42,937 nt of DNA from Vulcanibacillus modesticaldus (GCF_001730235.1 NZ_MIJF01000009.1:1-42937); one strand, 5' to 3'; counted from the first letter of the stretch, positions 32,797 through 41,151 are shown. A program made the numbers and translations. Notes: generated from the sequence alone by a model not told the origin.

Positions 32797-34005
32797 ATGG
32801 AACTTATTACCAAGAAACTATTTGACGAAAATCCCTACTTAAAGGAATGTACGGGGAAGGTCTTAAAGGAATGTGTAAGGGAAGATGGGCTTTATGAAGT
32901 GGTTTTAGATCAGACAATCTTCTATCCTACTGGTGGAGGTCAGCCCAATGATACTGGCTTAATAAATGACATAGCGGTAGTTGATGTATATAAACAAAAA
33001 GGAATAATTTATCACCTCTTAGAATCATCATTAAACGGTGCCCAAGAGGTGATATGTAAGCTTGATTGGCAGAGACGATTCGATTTTATGCAGCAACATT
33101 CAGGACAGCATATCTTATCAAGGGCCTTTGAGACTCTTTTTGAAGCCCAAACGGTTGGTTTCCATTTAGGAGAAGAAGTTGTTACTATCGATGTGGAATT
33201 AAAAGAATTAACAGAAGTGATGGTACGGGCCGTTGAAGAGTTGTCAAATAAAATAATAATGGAAAATAGGGTTATACTTAGCAAATTATTATCAGCTGAT
33301 GAATTATCCGAAGAAGAGATAAAAAAGATTCCTGAACTCGATAAATACGTGAAGTTAGTAATAGTAGATGATTTTGATCAATGCGCTTGTGCAGGAACTC
33401 ACCCTAAAACTACTGCTGAAATAGGTTTAATTAAGATTTTGGGTTGGGAAAAAGTTAGAAAAAATATCAGAGTAACTTTTGTAGCGGGTAAGCGCGCCGT
33501 AGGATTTTTTACAAAATTTCAAAATCAATTATTTAAAACTGCGGCAGTACTTAAAACAAACTGGGCTGATATTGGAGAAAAGGTTTCATATATATTAGAT
33601 GAGAAGTTGCAACTTGAAAAACAAGTAAAAGAATTAACCGCCAAAAAAATTCAATATGAGATTGAAGAATGGAAAAATAAAGCTGTTAACTATGATGAGT
33701 TCTATTTAGTTGAGGCTGTCTTTAAAGATCGGGATGTTAATGAGATCAGACAGTTGGCCCAAGGGATTGTAAACTCTCCTTCTTACGTTGTCTTATTTGC
33801 TAATGTAACTGGAGGTAAGGTTCAATTTGTTTTGCAAAGAAGTTCTAATCTTGAAGTAGCGATGAATGATTGTCTTAAACTAGGATTAGAACTTGTTGAT
33901 GGTAAAGGTGGAGGAAATACCTTATCGGCCCAAGGAGGAGGACAAAATATTCGAAATACAGAAGAAGCAATTAAAAGGATGAGAGATTATCTTATATCAA
34001 TTTAA
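32797..34005 (+). CDS. AlaX-L type alanyl-tRNA editing protein
   Basis: A 402-residue cytoplasmic protein that resembles the editing half of alanyl-tRNA synthetase. An N-terminal OB-like segment (FYPTGGGQPNDTG) comes first. The zinc-binding HxxxH (QQHSGQHILSRAFE, about H101/H105) and CxxxH (CAGTHPKTTAEIG) follow. A DHHA1 region (GGKVQFVLQRSS, ELVDGKGGGNTLSAQGGGQ) closes the protein. It hydrolyses Ser- or Gly-tRNA(Ala); the long form with DHHA1 is AlaX-L. A terminator follows at 34023-34049. Confidence 0.9.
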   Translation: MELITKKLFDENPYLKECTGKVLKECVREDGLYEVVLDQTIFYPTGGGQPNDTGLINDIAVVDVYKQKGIIYHLLESSLNGAQEVICKLDWQRRFDFMQQHSGQHILSRAFETLFEAQTVGFHLGEEVVTIDVELKELTEVMVRAVEELSNKIIMENRVILSKLLSADELSEEEIKKIPELDKYVKLVIVDDFDQCACAGTHPKTTAEIGLIKILGWEKVRKNIRVTFVAGKRAVGFFTKFQNQLFKTAAVLKTNWADIGEKVSYILDEKLQLEKQVKELTAKKIQYEIEEWKNKAVNYDEFYLVEAVFKDRDVNEIRQLAQGIVNSPSYVVLFANVTGGKVQFVLQRSSNLEVAMNDCLKLGLELVDGKGGGNTLSAQGGGQNIRNTEEAIKRMRDYLISI

Positions 34006-34022
34006 TCATAATTTATTAAGGA

Positions 34023-34052
34023 AAAAGGCTGCCTTATTTACAGCCTTTTAAT
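34023..34052 (+). terminator. Intrinsic terminator after the AlaX gene
   Basis: AAAAGGCTG pairs with CAGCCTTTT over a nine-base loop. The right arm itself supplies the T-run. Confidence 0.8.
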
Positions 34053-34150
34053 ATTTTCAAGTAATATTACAAATTTACGTTTTATGGTTAAAGATGGGTG
34101 CATAAGAAGAAAAATATTTAATTAAGCTAAAAAAGGAGCTTGTTTGATAA

Positions 34151-34498
34151 TTATCTTGTTCTAGTTTTAGAATCAATAAGATATGACGATACTTCTCGGA
34201 ATTTTTCATTAGCTGCGTGGATAATTGCACTAGGTATCTGCTGATTTTTCAATAAAGGGGATTTAGAAAGAATTATTATCTCGTGAATTTTATAGAGGGA
34301 TTCTTTCTTTCCATGGTGTATTACCTGAAAAGGAACTTGTAATTCATAATTACCTCTGGTGATGTTATCTTCTATTCTAAGATAATAATATGTGTGAAAT
34401 TTCTTTATCCTTTTTTTAAAACCTTGTGCTTTGAAAACTTTATCGACTAAAGAGCAAGGTTTTATAAGTTTAGAGGTTAATTTAATACTTAAATACAT
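34151..34498 (-). CDS. Uncharacterised basic protein
   Basis: A 115-residue protein, rich in Lys and Ile, with no membrane helix. It begins MYLSIKLTSKLIKPCSLVDK and contains a beta-rich middle (HTYYYLRIEDN, GNYELQVPFQVIHHG) and a C-terminal helix ending DSKTRTR. The ATG has AAAGGAGG 6 nt upstream, which supports a real gene. I do not recognise a family. It stands alone between the AlaX terminator and the PHP gene, on the opposite strand. Confidence 0.55.
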   Translation of the reverse strand: MYLSIKLTSKLIKPCSLVDKVFKAQGFKKRIKKFHTYYYLRIEDNITRGNYELQVPFQVIHHGKKESLYKIHEIIILSKSPLLKNQQIPSAIIHAANEKFREVSSYLIDSKTRTR

Positions 34499-34643
34499 GT
34501 AACTACCTCCTTTTTTATGCTAGAAAATAATAATGATCGAAGCTTATATCTTTTACTATCAGCTTTATGTTATATAACTTGGTTACATTCGCAGAATTTT
34601 TAAGAAATACCTACAAAATAAAAAATAATAAGGAGGAACAATA

Positions 34644-35477
34644 TTGAAAGCTGATTTACACACACATAGTACTGCTTCAGATGGATTACATGAACCATCA
34701 GAAAATGTGAAATTTGCTAAGAAAGTTGGTTTGGCCGCGATAGGTATAACTGATCATGATTCGGTGTCAGGAATTGATGAGGCTATTGAAATAGCTAATC
34801 AGCTTGGCATCGAAGTAGTACCAGGAATTGAAATGAGTACCGTAGAAAAAGGTCAAGATATCCATATTTTAGGGTATTTTGTTAATTATAAAGATAAGGA
34901 ATTTTTACGTTCACTAGATGAGTTGCTTAAGGTAAGGGAACGAAGAAATGAAATGATGGTAGAGAAACTTAATGAGCTTGGAATTGATATAACTATAAAG
35001 GAAGTAGTTGCTAAGGTAAGACGAAAAGGTGCAAAACCTGGCCGTCCCCATATTGGGGAAGTTTTGTTGGATAAAGGAATCGTTAGTACCATGGAAGAGG
35101 CATTCGATCTTTACTTAGGAAAGAAAGGAAAAGCATTTGTTAATCCAATTAGAATTTCTCCTGAAGAGGGCATTGAAATTATTAAGAAAGCTGGTGGGGT
35201 ACCCGTTTTAGCCCACCCTGGTGTATATGATGATGATGAAATGGTGATCAGATTGATAAAGTATGGATTGGGTGGAATTGAAGCTTACCATCCAGATCAT
35301 GATCAAGCTGGAGAGAGAAAATATCAGGAAATGGCAGAGCGTTATCGGATTTTGGCCACAGCTGGTTCGGATTTTCATGGTACGAGGGGAAAGACAACAT
35401 TTCATGCGCCTATAGGTACCAAAACTGTTTCTTATCATATTGTTGAAAAGCTAAAGAGTCTAGCTGGTAGCATTTAG
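34644..35477 (+). CDS. PHP-domain phosphoesterase (RNase AM / nucleotidase-like)
   Basis: A 277-residue PHP protein. Metal-binding motifs are DLHTHSTASDG (residues 4-14), GITDHDSVSG (about 33-42), PGIEMS, VLAHPGV and AGSDFHG. These match the TrpH/RnaAM group, which acts on 3',5'-nucleoside bisphosphates and on RNA 5' ends. The start is TTG at 34644 with AAGGAGG 7 nt upstream. A hairpin terminator lies at 35555-35586. The exact substrate is not set by sequence. Confidence 0.88.
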   Translation: MKADLHTHSTASDGLHEPSENVKFAKKVGLAAIGITDHDSVSGIDEAIEIANQLGIEVVPGIEMSTVEKGQDIHILGYFVNYKDKEFLRSLDELLKVRERRNEMMVEKLNELGIDITIKEVVAKVRRKGAKPGRPHIGEVLLDKGIVSTMEEAFDLYLGKKGKAFVNPIRISPEEGIEIIKKAGGVPVLAHPGVYDDDEMVIRLIKYGLGGIEAYHPDHDQAGERKYQEMAERYRILATAGSDFHGTRGKTTFHAPIGTKTVSYHIVEKLKSLAGSI

Positions 35478-35554
35478 GGAAAGCGTTCAGCGAAGTTGTA
35501 TAGGAAAAATATTTAATGAGATTGCATAGGTTGTAAAGAATTGCATAGGATAAA

Positions 35555-35587
35555 ATATAGAGGACGTGGTGCCTCTATATTTTTTTC
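35555..35587. terminator. Hairpin terminator between convergent PHP and GNAT genes
   Basis: ATATAGAGG and CCTCTATAT form a 9-bp stem with an 8-base loop, followed by a T-run on the plus strand. The left arm region gives ATTTT on the minus strand, so it can act both ways. It overlaps the stop codon of the GNAT gene. Confidence 0.8.
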
Positions 35588-36012
35588 TTCATAGTTACGT
35601 GTTCGATTCCAGCTTCTTTAAAAGGTTCACTGATGGTTATATATCCTAATTTTTTGTAAAAAATTTCGGCATGACGCTGGGAATTAAGTAAAAAAGTTGT
35701 GAAACCCATTTTTTTAGCTTCTTGTTCAGCAAAAAGCATCAGTTTTTTTCCTATGCCTTTTCCGCGAAATTCTTTGAGAACCGCCACCCTTTCAATTTTT
35801 ACCGTATTCTCATTATTGTAGATTCTAATTCTAGCTGTGGCTATCGGTTTTTCATCGTGGTAAACGATAAAGTGGGTAGAATGATCATCATATTTATCCA
35901 TCTCAATTTTTTCTGGTACATGTTGTTCTTGAATAAAAACAATTCTTCTAACATCAAAAGCGTCATTTAATTCTTTTCTTGTTGTTACGATTTGGTAATT
36001 AAGTTGTGTCAT
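35575..36012 (-). CDS. yjcF: GNAT acetyltransferase, YjcF-like
   Basis: A 145-residue acetyltransferase. The opening FDVRRIVFIQEQHVPEKIEMDKYDDHSTHFIVY and the acetyl-CoA loop VLKEFRGKGIGKKLM (R/QxxGxG/A) are typical of the YjcF/ElaA group. Substrate unknown. In B. subtilis yjcF and yjcG are neighbours; here the same pair overlaps by 14 bp, which supports both assignments. Confidence 0.85.
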   Translation of the reverse strand: MTQLNYQIVTTRKELNDAFDVRRIVFIQEQHVPEKIEMDKYDDHSTHFIVYHDEKPIATARIRIYNNENTVKIERVAVLKEFRGKGIGKKLMLFAEQEAKKMGFTTFLLNSQRHAEIFYKKLGYITISEPFKEAGIEHVTMKKKI

Positions 36013-36520
36013 TTCTATCTCCCCTTAATGGAAAAGATTGATATACTTCCCAAGAGCCAGTTTCAGTTTGATAACATAAATGGATTTGTTCAACTGGGAA
36101 AGTCATATTAAAATCTTTTAATTTAAGTCTACTATAGATATCATGTATTTCTTGATCAGGTAAATCCTGGGCGATTGTTAAATGGGGGGTGAATTTGTGT
36201 TTTGTTTCGTGATAAAGTACTCCTGAGTTAATCTTTTCATGTAAATGATAAATAATTGGATCGTCTTCAACACCACAGTATAATACAGGAGAAATAGGAT
36301 AAAATGACTTTATTTTATTTAATTTCAGGTTAAAAGGAGGAATTATTTTTGTTACCGATTCAAGGTGAGCAATCGCTTTATCTGGGCTGTCCAATTCAAA
36401 AGCCTCTTTAATTGTAATATGTGGAGGGATCAAATTATAATGTGAGTCATATCGTTTGCGTAAAGCATTTGCCCTTTCCTGTACTTCTATTGATGGAAAA
36501 ATAACAATACCAAATTTCAT
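35999..36520 (-). CDS. yjcG: YjcG-like 2H phosphoesterase
   Basis: A 173-residue 2H protein with the two HxT motifs PPHITIKE (about 44-51) and TPHLTIAQ (about 130-137). The start MKFGIVIFPSIEVQERANALRKRYD is that of Bacillus YjcG. Members hydrolyse 2',3'- or cyclic phosphates on RNA or nucleotides; the substrate of YjcG is not known. I chose the ATG at 36520 because AAAGGAGG lies 8 nt upstream; the 14-residue extension is not family-like. It precedes the GNAT gene in the same unit. Confidence 0.88.
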   Translation of the reverse strand: MKFGIVIFPSIEVQERANALRKRYDSHYNLIPPHITIKEAFELDSPDKAIAHLESVTKIIPPFNLKLNKIKSFYPISPVLYCGVEDDPIIYHLHEKINSGVLYHETKHKFTPHLTIAQDLPDQEIHDIYSRLKLKDFNMTFPVEQIHLCYQTETGSWEVYQSFPLRGDRNDTT

Positions 36521-36705
36521 AGTCAAGCCTCCTTTTTTTAATTTATAATTACATTTTAACAAAATATTATGAAAACAAAAATAATTGAAGTATTCATTTT
36601 CGTTTAAATTCTAAACTATGTAACATTTTAAGCATATAATATACTCTATTCTGAAAAAGTGTTAAGATAGATATGAAAGAGGAGAATAGTCTGGAGGTGG
36701 CTTAT

Positions 36706-37266
36706 TTGAAAAAAAGAGTTTCTAGTGAAGAAGTTAAGTTGGCAGCACTAAAAAGATTAAAAGATCGTGGTGTAACCTTAGAAGATATTGCAAAAATAGT
36801 TTATGAAATGCAAGTTGTATATAATCGTGACTTAACAATGGAACAATGTCTTGAAAGTGTTCAAAAGGTATTGGAGAAGCGAGAAATTCAACATGCTATT
36901 TTAGTAGGTGTGGAGTTAGATATTTTAGCTGAGAAAAAATTATTACAAGAACCACTTCAAACTATAATTGAAACTGATGAAGGGTTATTTGGGGTTGATG
37001 AAACATTAGCAATTGGCTTAGTTTATGGTTATGGTAGTATAGCATTAACAACTTTTGGATATTTAGATAAAGATAAGATCGGAATCATAAAAAAATTGGA
37101 CACAAAAAATGGTAAAAAAGTTCATACATTCTTAGACGATTTAGTTGCTGGAATAGCGGCTTCAGCCTCGGGAAGAATAGCACATCTTTTAAGAGATGTT
37201 GAAGAAGGCGAAGAGAAAAGAGCCAAGGAAAATGATGAAAAATTTAATGAGATAAATGTTAGCTAA
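36706..37266 (+). CDS. Phosphatidylglycerophosphatase A family protein (YutG-like)
   Basis: A 186-residue protein. Residues about 10-60 (LAALKRLKDRGVTLEDIAKIVYEMQ, then LTMEQCLESVQKVLEKREIQHAILVG) and the later DEGLFGVDETLAIGLVYGYGSIALTTFGYLDK and VHTFLDDLVAGIAASASGRIAH follow Bacillus YutG. YutG belongs to the PgpA family, which removes phosphate from phosphatidylglycerol phosphate. I chose the TTG at 36706 because GGAGGTGG lies 5 nt upstream; an ATG 11 codons earlier has no good site. A terminator follows. Confidence 0.85.
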   Translation: MKKRVSSEEVKLAALKRLKDRGVTLEDIAKIVYEMQVVYNRDLTMEQCLESVQKVLEKREIQHAILVGVELDILAEKKLLQEPLQTIIETDEGLFGVDETLAIGLVYGYGSIALTTFGYLDKDKIGIIKKLDTKNGKKVHTFLDDLVAGIAASASGRIAHLLRDVEEGEEKRAKENDEKFNEINVS

Positions 37267-37280
37267 TATAGCTCTCAAGG

Positions 37281-37309
37281 AAGACCGAAATGAATCTCGG
37301 TCTTTTTTT
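37281..37309 (+). terminator. Intrinsic terminator after the PgpA-like gene
   Basis: AAGACCGA and TCGGTCTT form an 8-bp stem with an 8-base loop, followed by a T-run. Confidence 0.88.
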
Positions 37310-37366
37310 GACGGGTGCCGAAATTATGATCTTTTGTAGGGTTAATTAAATTGAAAGGGTGTAATT

Positions 37367-37903
37367 ATGAGACTTTTTATTACTATTAATATGAGTTCTC
37401 AAGTAAAAGAAGAGATTGTAAACTTAATGCCTAATATTAAATTGAAATTTCAAGGTGGTAGGTGGGTCCCCAAAGAGAATATGCATATCACGATGCTCTA
37501 TTTAGGAGAAGTACCGGATGAAAAGCTTGGTTCGGTTGATAAAGCAATGTTTGAAGCTATTAAAGGCATTGATCCTTTTGAATTATGGGTCGAAGGTATA
37601 GGTGCCTTTCCAAATACAAAAAAGCCCAATATCCTTTGGGCAGGTGTCCAAGGGGAATTAAAATTTTTAATTAAACTTTATCGTCAATTACTTAAAGAGG
37701 TGCAAAATGAAGGACTTCCATATGATGCTAAGCCACATTTTAAACCTCATCTAACTTTAGCGAGAAAGATAAGTACGATTGCAAATGACGATGATATCTT
37801 TCTTAAGACCTCATCGTGGCGTGTGGATTCATTAGAACTATATCAGTCTATTTTTATTAATGGCGGAGTTAAATATAAACGATTATTATCAAAAAAGTTT
37901 TAA
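37367..37903 (+). CDS. thpR: RNA 2',3'-cyclic phosphodiesterase (ThpR/LigT)
   Basis: A 178-residue 2H phosphoesterase. The start RLFITINMSSQVKEEI and the two catalytic motifs HITMLYLGEV (about 40) and HFKPHLTLARK (about 125-135) match ThpR/LigT. It opens 2',3'-cyclic phosphate ends of RNA. The ATG has AAAGGGTG upstream. It is the second 2H protein within 1.4 kb, though YjcG belongs to a different branch. Confidence 0.9.
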   Translation: MRLFITINMSSQVKEEIVNLMPNIKLKFQGGRWVPKENMHITMLYLGEVPDEKLGSVDKAMFEAIKGIDPFELWVEGIGAFPNTKKPNILWAGVQGELKFLIKLYRQLLKEVQNEGLPYDAKPHFKPHLTLARKISTIANDDDIFLKTSSWRVDSLELYQSIFINGGVKYKRLLSKKF

Positions 37904-37921
37904 AACAAAGAATAAAATATA

Positions 37922-37959
37922 GTGTCAACTGCCAAAATGAAGAGTGAAGGAGTTGACAA
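37922..37959 (+). promoter_or_regulatory. Inverted repeat covering a ribosome binding site
   Basis: GTCAACT (37924-37930) is complementary to AGTTGAC (37951-37957). The right arm follows GG of the ribosome binding site (AAGGAG) of the next gene. A hairpin here could reduce its translation, but a 7-bp stem with a 20-nt loop is only moderately stable. Confidence 0.3.
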
Positions 37960-37962
37960 GGA

Positions 37963-38325
37963 ATGCATTATTATACGATTAAACCTCTATTTACACCAGA
38001 TGGACACTCGATAGACATGTCGTTGGGTGATGAAGCAGTCACCATTATCTCTCACGCAGCTTATAATGCAATTGAAAATGAAGTCAATGTTTATGATATG
38101 TTCATCCGTGGTGACCATCAAGACGTCTTAGTGTTTAACGACTTGAATGCTTTTAAAAAAGCGGCAGAGATATTGAAAAATCATCAGATTCAGTTCACAA
38201 CAAATATAGTTGAAAAAACTGCAGGAGAAAATGCTGATTACATTACAAATAACTACCGATACAAAGTAGTTATTCCAAACGAACCTAATATTGATAGTAT
38301 AGATGATAACGATATTTATACTTAA
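37963..38325 (+). CDS. Uncharacterised acidic protein
   Basis: A 120-residue acidic protein (MHYYTIKPLFTPDGHSIDMS...) with no membrane helix or cysteine. The C-terminus is strongly acidic (SIDDNDIYT). The ribosome binding site AAGGAG lies before the ATG. It ends only 15 nt from the convergent next gene. I do not recognise a family and propose no function. Confidence 0.6.
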   Translation: MHYYTIKPLFTPDGHSIDMSLGDEAVTIISHAAYNAIENEVNVYDMFIRGDHQDVLVFNDLNAFKKAAEILKNHQIQFTTNIVEKTAGENADYITNNYRYKVVIPNEPNIDSIDDNDIYT

Positions 38326-38340
38326 TAAATTAGTGGCTGG

Positions 38341-38796
38341 TTAATGGTTATCGGGTTTTGGTTCAAATTTGCACGTATGAATACAAATATTAAGTGGTAG
38401 TTCATTTTCGTGGATACACCCATCACAAAACAATTTAACGTAGTTAAGTGTTGGGTCTGTATCCATTTTCTTTTGAAAAATATTTAACTGAGATAATAAG
38501 CTATTTTTGATTTCCTTCATAATTGATTTTGAAATTTCAGGGTCAAAAACATGAAAAGTCACCTTGACTAGTTCTTTGGAATTTTCGATCTTACATTTTA
38601 GGTGTAAATCAATATTGGGAAAGTGAACTCCTTCATGAAAAAGTTGTAATGCTAAGATGCTTTTTGGCTTGATGACATAGGATTCAGAGATTCGATGTAA
38701 TTTTATTCCATGAAATTGATGGATTATTTCAAAGTGATTACTAAAGGTTTTGTTAGGACGAAATTTATAATCAATCCAATGTGATATGAGTTCCAT
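38341..38796 (-). CDS. Uncharacterised protein with a C-terminal cysteine cluster
   Basis: A 151-residue protein beginning MELISHWIDYKFRPNKTFSN. The C-terminal 40 residues contain CDGC, then CIHTC and nearby histidines (CDGCIHENELPLNICIHTC), which could bind zinc. The ATG at 38796 has GGGAGC about 11 nt upstream; an in-frame start 13 codons earlier has no site. I do not recognise a family. It converges with the acidic protein gene. Confidence 0.6.
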   Translation of the reverse strand: MELISHWIDYKFRPNKTFSNHFEIIHQFHGIKLHRISESYVIKPKSILALQLFHEGVHFPNIDLHLKCKIENSKELVKVTFHVFDPEISKSIMKEIKNSLLSQLNIFQKKMDTDPTLNYVKLFCDGCIHENELPLNICIHTCKFEPKPDNH

Positions 38797-38835
38797 CGTA
38801 TATAAAGCTCCCTTAATAGTTATAATTTTAAACAA

Positions 38836-39086
38836 ATATTTTTAGAATAGCGTTTCTATGTTCCAATAATATTATTTTCCAGTTATAAGTAATTAATTCA
38901 CTATTCAGATTTCAATTAAATTAAATAAGAATTATATATAAGAATTTAGGCAAAAAATGAGAATTTTTTAAGATAGGTATTGACAACTTGATAATTAGTA
39001 GGTAAAATTTCACTTGTCGTTGCTTACAGATTATAAAAAATGATGTAGGTAATGAAAATAAATCTAAAAAATATTAAAAAAAGTTC
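38836..39086. other. AT-rich intergenic region before the tRNA cluster
   Basis: About 250 nt of very AT-rich sequence. I see no convincing gene, hairpin or repeat in it. The tRNA promoter begins just after. Confidence 0.5.
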
Positions 39087-39115
39087 TTGCAAATATGATT
39101 TAGATGATATATAAT
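39087..39115 (+). promoter_or_regulatory. Promoter of the tRNA cluster
   Basis: TTGCAA and TATAAT are separated by 17 bp. It lies 39 nt before the first tRNA and fits a strong constitutive promoter. Confidence 0.8.
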
Positions 39116-39153
39116 TAATCTTGTCGTCACGAAAAACGATTGATTAATAATGA

Positions 39154-39230
<77 letters not shown>

Positions 39231-39291
39231 ATTTAAGATTGTGCTCCTTTAAATAACCTCTCTTTTTTTGTTGATGCAATTTAGATACTAT

Positions 39292-39368
39292 GGAGCTGTG
39301 GTGTAGAGGCCTAACATGCCTGCCTGTCACGCAGGAGACCGCGGGTTCGAATCCCGTCAGCTCCGCCA
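39292..39368 (+). tRNA. tRNA-Asp (GTC)
   Basis: A 77-nt cloverleaf with encoded CCA. The acceptor stem is GGAGCTG/CAGCTCC, the anticodon loop is CTGTCAC, and the T arm is CGGGTTCGAATCCCG. Confidence 0.95.
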
Positions 39369-39393
39369 TTAATTTAAAAACGCCTTTTAACGA

Positions 39394-39469
<76 letters not shown>

Positions 39470-39488
39470 TTATTTTCTTAATTGCTGT

Positions 39489-39577
39489 GCCGGGGTGGCG
39501 GAATTGGCAGACGCACAGGACTTAAAATCCTGCGGTAGGTGACTACCGTACCGGTTCAAGTCCGGTCCTCGGCACCA
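39489..39577 (+). tRNA. tRNA-Leu (TAA)
   Basis: An 89-nt class II tRNA with a long variable arm and encoded CCA. The anticodon loop is CTTAAAA (anticodon TAA), and the T arm is CCGGTTCAAGTCCGG. Confidence 0.95.
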
Positions 39578-39647
39578 CTTATAATCAAATAGAACTATTC
39601 TTGGATTTTCAACGAAAATAGTATTTTTACTATTTTTTTTACAATTT

Positions 39648-39723
39648 GACTCGGTAGCTCAGCAGGGAGAGCACCATCTTGACAGGGTGGGGGTCGCTGG
39701 TTCGAGCCCAGTCCGAGTCACCA
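39648..39723 (+). tRNA. tRNA-Val (GAC)
   Basis: A 76-nt cloverleaf with encoded CCA. The acceptor stem is GACTCGG/CCGAGTC. The anticodon loop is TTGACAG with anticodon GAC. It is the last tRNA of the cluster, directly before a tyrosine integrase gene, so its 3' end is the candidate attachment site. Confidence 0.9.
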
Positions 39724-39737
39724 TAGATAATAATAGT

Positions 39738-39766
39738 AAAACCCTTGATACACAAGGGTTTTTTGT
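39738..39766 (+). terminator. Terminator of the tRNA cluster
   Basis: AAAACCCTTG and CAAGGGTTTT form a 10-bp stem with a five-base loop, followed by a T-run. It lies 14 nt after tRNA-Val. Confidence 0.88.
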
Positions 39767-39852
39767 TTTATATATTGTGTTCAAATGTGACCACAAAACT
39801 ATTAAATTTTAAAATTGCAACCGAATTGCAACCGTTCGAATTCAAAATAAAT

Positions 39853-40956
39853 TCAACCGTATAGGATTTTGCCTATTTTTATTGCTGTATCTTTTTGGAT
39901 ATTCGGTAACAAGTGACTATATATGTCTAGAGTGATACGGAAATCTGCATGACTAAGTCTCTCAGCTACTGTTTTAGGATTTACTCCTGCTAATAAAAGT
40001 AGAGTTGCATGTGTGTGGCGCAACCCATGAAACTTAATTTTTTCCACGCCTGCTTCTTTTATTAATCTATTAAAAATCTTTGTGATATTACTATGCAAAT
40101 AAGGAGTACCTAATGATGTAGGAGCTACTAAATTCATATCTGTATAGGCTGGTCCTGCTTTTAGTTTTTCTTCGGTTATTAGTACCTTATGACGCCGCAG
40201 AGCAGCAATTGTATCTTCATCAATACTTATGTTTCTATAAGCAGCTTTAGTTTTTAGTGAAGTAAAATTATGTGTTCCTCTTTCAATTTGCTGTTTAACA
40301 TAAATTAAACCATTTTCAAAGTCAACATTATCCCATTGCAATCCAAGTATTTCAGATTGTCTCATCCCAGTAGCTAAAGCCAACAAAAACACAATATAGC
40401 TCCGATCTTGTTTTGCTATTTTTAAAAATTTATTAACTTCTTTCTGATCCCATACTTTTATTTCTGGTTTACTTGCTTTAGGTTTATCAACATATGAAGC
40501 TACATTTTTTTGTAATAAGCCATATTTAACAGCTTTATTTAATGCATCGTTAATTAAAGTATATATTTTTTGTATGTTCCCATCTGATAAAGCTTTTTCT
40601 TTTCTTAGTTTATTTAATAATTTATCAATATGCATCGCATTTAATTTTTGAAGTTCAATATTTCCAAGGGTTGGTATGATATGCTTTTCTACAAGCCATG
40701 TATATGTTTCTAACGTTCTTTTCTTTACTTGTTTGCTATCCAACCACTCAGTCATATAATCTTTAAATTTTGTTTTGATAGGCGCTACATATTCACCTCT
40801 ATTTATTTCAGCTATTTTCTCCGCCATTGCTTTCTCAGCTTCTTTTTTAGTGTTATAACCCGAGAACCATTTTCTATCTCGAGAACCATCAGGTTTAATA
40901 CCTACATCCAGAACAAAAACCCACTTATTGCCTCTTTTGCGAACATGTCCTTTCAT
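39853..40956 (-). CDS. int: Tyrosine-type site-specific integrase
   Basis: A 367-residue phage/ICE integrase. It has an AP2-like arm-binding N-terminus (KGHVRKRGNKWVFVLDVG...), a SAM-like core-binding domain (about 63-155) and a catalytic domain with R199 (ATGMRQSEIL), K235, H310 and R313 (FHGLRHTHAT), H336 (LSHADF) and the nucleophile Y346 (LDIYSHLL). All catalytic residues are present, so it looks functional. I chose the ATG at 40956 because GGGAGGA lies 8 nt upstream. It lies 129 nt from tRNA-Val and points toward it. Confidence 0.93.
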   Translation of the reverse strand: MKGHVRKRGNKWVFVLDVGIKPDGSRDRKWFSGYNTKKEAEKAMAEKIAEINRGEYVAPIKTKFKDYMTEWLDSKQVKKRTLETYTWLVEKHIIPTLGNIELQKLNAMHIDKLLNKLRKEKALSDGNIQKIYTLINDALNKAVKYGLLQKNVASYVDKPKASKPEIKVWDQKEVNKFLKIAKQDRSYIVFLLALATGMRQSEILGLQWDNVDFENGLIYVKQQIERGTHNFTSLKTKAAYRNISIDEDTIAALRRHKVLITEEKLKAGPAYTDMNLVAPTSLGTPYLHSNITKIFNRLIKEAGVEKIKFHGLRHTHATLLLLAGVNPKTVAERLSHADFRITLDIYSHLLPNIQKDTAIKIGKILYG

Positions 40957-40998
40957 GAAACTTGTCCTCCCTTGTAAAAATAAAAAAAGCCCCAATCT

Positions 40999-41038
40999 AT
41001 AACAAAATAGCCATAGCATCAAACTATGGTTTTGTTAT
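40999..41038 (-). promoter_or_regulatory. Hairpin in the leader of the integrase gene
   Basis: CCATAG and CTATGG close a 7-base loop, and beyond a three-base bulge ATAACAAAA pairs with TTTTGTTAT. The 15-bp interrupted stem lies between the repeat block and the integrase start. On the minus strand GGGGCTTTTTTT follows it about 10 nt later, so it may also attenuate transcription. Confidence 0.45.
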
Positions 41039-41042
41039 GATC

Positions 41043-41132
41043 GGCGCTCTGTGGCGCTCTAATATGATCAATATATTTTTGATATGGCGCTCTCAGGCGC
41101 TCTAATATTTTTGGCGCTCTCATTGGCGCTCG
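41043..41132. repeat. Six direct copies of GGCGCTC(T) upstream of the integrase
   Basis: GGCGCTCT begins at 41043, 41053, 41086, 41096 and 41113, and GGCGCTCG at 41125. Two pairs have a 10-bp period, about one helical turn, and the second copy of each is followed by AATAT. The repeats are GC-rich in an AT-rich region. They could be arm-type sites for the integrase or sites for a regulator. Confidence 0.8.
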
Positions 41133-41151
41133 AAGTCGACTTGTTACGATT

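Noticed and set aside
35478-35551. Three short GCATAGG/GTATAGG repeats after the PHP gene
   Set aside because: Seven-base repeats in a 75-nt AT-rich gap without further structure; probably chance.
36673-36705. ATG start for the PgpA-like gene
   Set aside because: No ribosome binding site in front of it, while the TTG at 36706 has GGAGGTGG at good spacing and begins closer to the family start.
41043-41132. The GGCGCTC repeats as a CRISPR array
   Set aside because: The repeat is only 8 nt and spacers vary from 2 to 25 nt. No cas gene is near.
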